Made by a program: the position numbers and the translations under genes. The notes beneath the pieces are model-generated. The model had not been told where the DNA came from. It searched no databases and was given only the letters and a program-made list of their open reading frames with translations. Positions 39,252 to 41,103 of a stretch of 41,103 bases of DNA are shown piece by piece. How positions within the stretch are numbered: position 1 is the first letter of the stretch; the number at the start of each line of letters is the position of its first letter. This DNA comes from Armatimonadota bacterium (GTDB lineage Bacteria > Armatimonadota > Fimbriimonadia > Fimbriimonadales > Fimbriimonadaceae), in contig JAFDWS010000010.1 of the NCBI GenBank assembly GCA_018268375.1, positions 1 through 41,103 of the forward strand. Reading direction: 5' to 3'.

Positions 39252-39934
39252 AGTGCCAGCGCCTGCTGCTTTGCAGGCGGCGGCGCGGCGACGAACATAT
39301 CTGGCTGCTTAAGAGCCTCGGATATGCGCCTGCAGGCGATCTCGAAATACTTCGTCTCAATTTCGATGCCGATGAATTTGCGGCCGAGTTTGGCACACGC
39401 AACGCCAGTAGTGCCGGAACCCATAAACGGGTCCACTACAAGGCCGTCTGTCCAGCGGACAACGGCCCACATCAGATCTACGGGCTTTTCGGACGGATGA
39501 TGGTCGTTGCCGGTGCGCCGAACCTCGACGACATCGGTAGGCCGACCACAGGGGAAATGATGATTTTCGCCGGGATAGAAAAGCGCGATTTCAGTCTGAC
39601 GGGCATGCTCATGTTCGAGATCGCCCATAGACCAGTTGTTCTTGATCCAATTGACGACCGAACGCGGTTTCGGGACCTCCGCGAGATTATCCCATCTGCA
39701 GAAGATATACTTGCTGTGCTTCACCGGGATATTGCAGGCCCAAAGCAGGGCGTCCGTCGTGCTGTCGTTCGCAATTGCTTCGTGGCGGATAAGCCGGGAG
39801 TTCGACCGGAACCTCATCCCATACGGCGGGTCCGTCACCATTGCATCGACCTTCCCGAGCGTCGGCAGTATCTCCCGGCAATCGCCGAGGTGCAGAGTCA
39901 CGCCTTCCGCCAGATGTTCGACGCGCCCGCTCAT
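39248..39934 (-). CDS. Site-specific DNA methyltransferase (N6-adenine/N4-cytosine)
   Basis: A 228-residue methyltransferase with catalytic DPPY at 35-38 (VTDPPYGMRF) and the AdoMet motif DPFMGSGTTG at about 168-177, in the permuted order of the beta group. The ending AKLGRKFIGIEIETKYFEIA is the usual closing helix-strand. It is small and has no separate recognition domain. No restriction partner is present, so self-protection or regulation of phage promoters is likely. ATG overlaps the Cro-like stop (TAATG), so it is the second gene of the leftward operon. Confidence 0.88.
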   Translation of the reverse strand: MSGRVEHLAEGVTLHLGDCREILPTLGKVDAMVTDPPYGMRFRSNSRLIRHEAIANDSTTDALLWACNIPVKHSKYIFCRWDNLAEVPKPRSVVNWIKNNWSMGDLEHEHARQTEIALFYPGENHHFPCGRPTDVVEVRRTGNDHHPSEKPVDLMWAVVRWTDGLVVDPFMGSGTTGVACAKLGRKFIGIEIETKYFEIACRRISEALKQPDMFVAAPPPAKQQALAL

Positions 39935-40146
39935 TACGAGGCTGCCCGGATGTCGGGGGATGGGGCGGAAAAGTCCGACGGCTTCACAGCGCCTTTCGTG
40001 ATTGCTTGAATGCGCAGCAGAAATTCGAGACGGGGCTTGCGAGACCCCTTAAGCCAACGAGCAACTGTTGAAGGCGGGACCGACAGCGACGCCGCAAAAT
40101 CGGTCGGGCGTATGCCCTTGCTCTTCAGGTAGTCGTCGAGTGTCAT
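39934..40146 (-). CDS. Cro-like helix-turn-helix regulator
   Basis: A 70-residue protein: MTLDDYLKSKGIRPTDFAAS then LSVPPSTVARWLKGSRKPRL, a standard XRE/Cro helix-turn-helix, and a short tail. It is the first gene of the leftward operon, opposite the repressor, exactly where a Cro belongs. ATG 40146 lies eight bases past the operator at 40154-40171; a longer frame from 40236 would run through operators and the repressor start. It should compete with the repressor for the palindromes. Confidence 0.88.
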   Translation of the reverse strand: MTLDDYLKSKGIRPTDFAASLSVPPSTVARWLKGSRKPRLEFLLRIQAITKGAVKPSDFSAPSPDIRAAS

Positions 40147-40153
40147 CCCGCTC

Positions 40154-40171
40154 TTTTGCCATACGGCAAAA
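40154..40171. promoter_or_regulatory. Operator 1 (perfect palindrome)
   Basis: TTTTGCCATACGGCAAAA has perfect 7-bp arms with a 4-bp centre. It lies just upstream of the Cro-like start on the minus strand and is the strongest of the five copies along with the one at 40817. Confidence 0.85.
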
Positions 40172-40187
40172 CGAAGCGCAAGCGTTA

Positions 40188-40205
40188 TTTGCCATATGGC
40201 TCTGG
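40188..40205. promoter_or_regulatory. Operator 2 (half-conserved)
   Basis: TTTGCC-ATAT-GGC with a conserved left arm; the right arm breaks after GGC. It sits midway between the Cro-like and repressor genes. Confidence 0.7.
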
Positions 40206-40227
40206 TGAGGGCCCAACTTTCGCGCAG

Positions 40228-40245
40228 AATTGCCAAATGGCACTC
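40228..40245. promoter_or_regulatory. Operator 3, overlapping the repressor start
   Basis: AATTGCC-AAAT-GGCACTC: inner arms TTGCC/GGCA are kept. The repressor ATG (40237-40239) lies in the centre, so binding here would block the repressor gene itself, a natural autoregulatory site. Confidence 0.7.
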
Positions 40246-40812
40246 GGGATCATACGTGAAGCGCGCAAAGCGGCAAAGCTCTCGCTAGAACAGCTTGCCG
40301 ACGACGTGGGGCTATCCGTTTCCCAGGTTTCCCGCATTGAACGCGGGTTACGGAACCCGACCTACGACCAAGCTAAAGCGTTAGCATCCCGACTTGGACT
40401 GACGATCGGCGACTTGGATCAGACCGTCACAGAGGGCCGCCGCGTCCCTCTTGCTGGTTATGTTGGGGCTGGTGCGCGGGCAATCTTATTCACAGAGGCA
40501 GACGACCCGGAGCTTACCGTGGAAGCGCCAGAGAATGCTACCGACCTCACCCGTGCTTACGAAATCAGGGGAACGTCGCTCGGCGAGTTGTTCGACCGCT
40601 GGCTTGTCTATATCGACGATACGCCCCAGAAGATGACGAGCCTTATCGGAAAACTTTGCATCGTCGAACTGACTGACGGTCGCCGTCTTGTGAAGAAGGT
40701 TATCAAGGGTCAGATACCTCGACGCTTCACGCTTCTATCGAACACCGAACCGCCCATCTATGACGCCGAAATCGTCTGGGCCGCTCAGGTGAAGGATATG
40801 CGTCCGCAATAA
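40237..40812 (+). CDS. CI/LexA-type phage repressor
   Basis: A 191-residue repressor. Residues 1-60 are an XRE helix-turn-helix (LSLEQLADDVGLSVSQVSRI, then ERGLRNPTYDQAKALASRLG). The C-terminal part resembles S24 self-cleaving domains: a hinge with A73-G74 and A78-G79 (VPLAGYVGAGA), a Ser at S114 (RGTSLGE, Leu instead of the usual Met) and Lys K153/K154 (RRLVKKVIKG). The spacing of about 36 from A78-G79 to Ser and 39 from Ser to Lys fits LexA-like autoproteolysis, so the phage is probably SOS-inducible. ATG 40237 sits inside an operator; a longer frame from 40156 would be spurious. Confidence 0.9.
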   Translation: MALGIIREARKAAKLSLEQLADDVGLSVSQVSRIERGLRNPTYDQAKALASRLGLTIGDLDQTVTEGRRVPLAGYVGAGARAILFTEADDPELTVEAPENATDLTRAYEIRGTSLGELFDRWLVYIDDTPQKMTSLIGKLCIVELTDGRRLVKKVIKGQIPRRFTLLSNTEPPIYDAEIVWAAQVKDMRPQ

Positions 40813-40816
40813 AAAT

Positions 40817-40834
40817 ATTTGCCAGACGGCAAAT
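40817..40834. promoter_or_regulatory. Operator 4 (perfect palindrome)
   Basis: ATTTGCC-AGAC-GGCAAAT, perfect 7-bp arms, four bases after the repressor stop. With operator 5 it controls the rightward early operon. Confidence 0.85.
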
Positions 40835-40849
40835 TCCTGTTGCATTCGG

Positions 40850-40867
40850 TTTTGCCATATGGCAAGT
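40850..40867. promoter_or_regulatory. Operator 5
   Basis: TTTTGCC-ATAT-GGCAAGT, centred 33 bp from operator 4, about three helical turns. It ends 40 bases before the pentapeptide gene start. The rightward promoter must overlap this pair; I could not assign its -35 and -10 with confidence. Confidence 0.8.
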
Positions 40868-40906
40868 TTCCCCCATCACCCCACACCGGCGGTGACGGAG
40901 GCGAGA

Positions 40907-41103
40907 ATGGCGGGGACGACGGGCAGCACCGAGACAAAAACCAAAACCATCGAAATCCGACACCGCTTCTCAGGCTCGGTTCTCGTCGCCGTCAGCATCG
41001 CTGTTCACCCCGGCATGGGGGCGCGTGAAGAACTCGGGGCCGCTGTAAGGCAGGCAATTGTCGAGCGCGCGGACCTGTACGGCGCGAACCTGCGCGGCGC
41101 GAA
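40907..41103 (+). CDS. Pentapeptide-repeat protein, 5' part (continues at position 1)
   Basis: This is the N-terminal 65 codons of a pentapeptide-repeat protein that runs off the window end. The ATG at 40907 has a good ribosome binding site, GGAGG at 40897-40901, five bases upstream. The first 50 or so residues are not repetitive (MAGTTGSTETKTKT..., then a hydrophobic stretch LVAVSIAV). The A-D/N-L-x-G repeats begin near 41068. The reading frame joins the ORF that is open at position 1 if 4 nt (CCTG, plus any multiple of 15) are missing at the join. It is the first gene of the rightward early operon and lies just after two repressor operators, so it should be silenced in the lysogen. Pentapeptide proteins fold as right-handed quadrilateral beta-helices; some mimic DNA. 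The target of this one is unknown. Confidence 0.85.
   Translation, partial: MAGTTGSTETKTKTIEIRHRFSGSVLVAVSIAVHPGMGAREELGAAVRQAIVERADLYGANLRGA

Overview
This window looks like the nearly complete, GC-rich genome of a temperate podovirus-type phage (P22-like head and neck genes, no long tail) of an alphaproteobacterium, most likely Rhizobiales/Hyphomicrobiales. The host guess rests on three things: gene families I recognise from Rhizobiales prophages, GC-rich codons, and an attachment core that matches the 3' end of an alphaproteobacterial tRNA-Phe. The two ends of the window fall inside one pentapeptide-repeat gene (5' part 40907-41103, 3' part 1-531). The frames join if 4 nt, or 4 nt plus a multiple of 15, are missing at the join. 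The molecule is therefore probably circular or permuted and was cut open in a repeat. The attP site is intact, so this is not an integrated copy.

Regulation sits at 39.9-40.9 kb. A LexA/CI-type repressor (40237-40812, +) faces a small Cro-like helix-turn-helix protein (39934-40146, -). Five palindromic operators of the form TTTTGCC-N4-GGCAAAA lie around them: three between the two genes and two between the repressor and the rightward operon.

The rightward (+) early operon runs from the pentapeptide gene through the window start to 10760. It holds many small overlapping genes, an ERF annealing protein with a YqaJ-type exonuclease, an HNH nuclease, a methyltransferase-like protein, several small Cys-rich proteins, a small gene with a GTG start, and a tyrosine integrase. 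The attP region follows at 10767-10940, with TTTCCCAACC arm repeats and a tRNA-derived core.

The leftward (-) operon runs from 40146 to 10956. First comes early/replication: Cro, a DNA methyltransferase, small proteins, a VRR-NUC nuclease, a DnaA domain-IV protein, a replisome organiser with an embedded HNH domain, a putative helicase loader and small accessory proteins. A DUF6456-like candidate regulator comes next. A roughly 330-nt leader (33197-33526) follows, with a predicted promoter and four copies of a GCCGCTCGA motif. Then come the late genes: Arc-like protein, small and large terminase, portal, a cassette of four exported proteins, scaffold, coat, gp4- and gp10-like neck proteins, ejection proteins including a transglycosylase, tail fibre proteins, and lysis genes. 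The lysozyme gene runs in frame into a holin-like region that has its own internal ribosome binding site and start. A two-gene cassette on the + strand (18569-19100) interrupts the late operon and looks like a moron.

Genes in both operons are mostly linked by ATGA, GTGA, TGATG or TAATG overlaps. I used these to choose starts and to find genes shorter than 60 codons.
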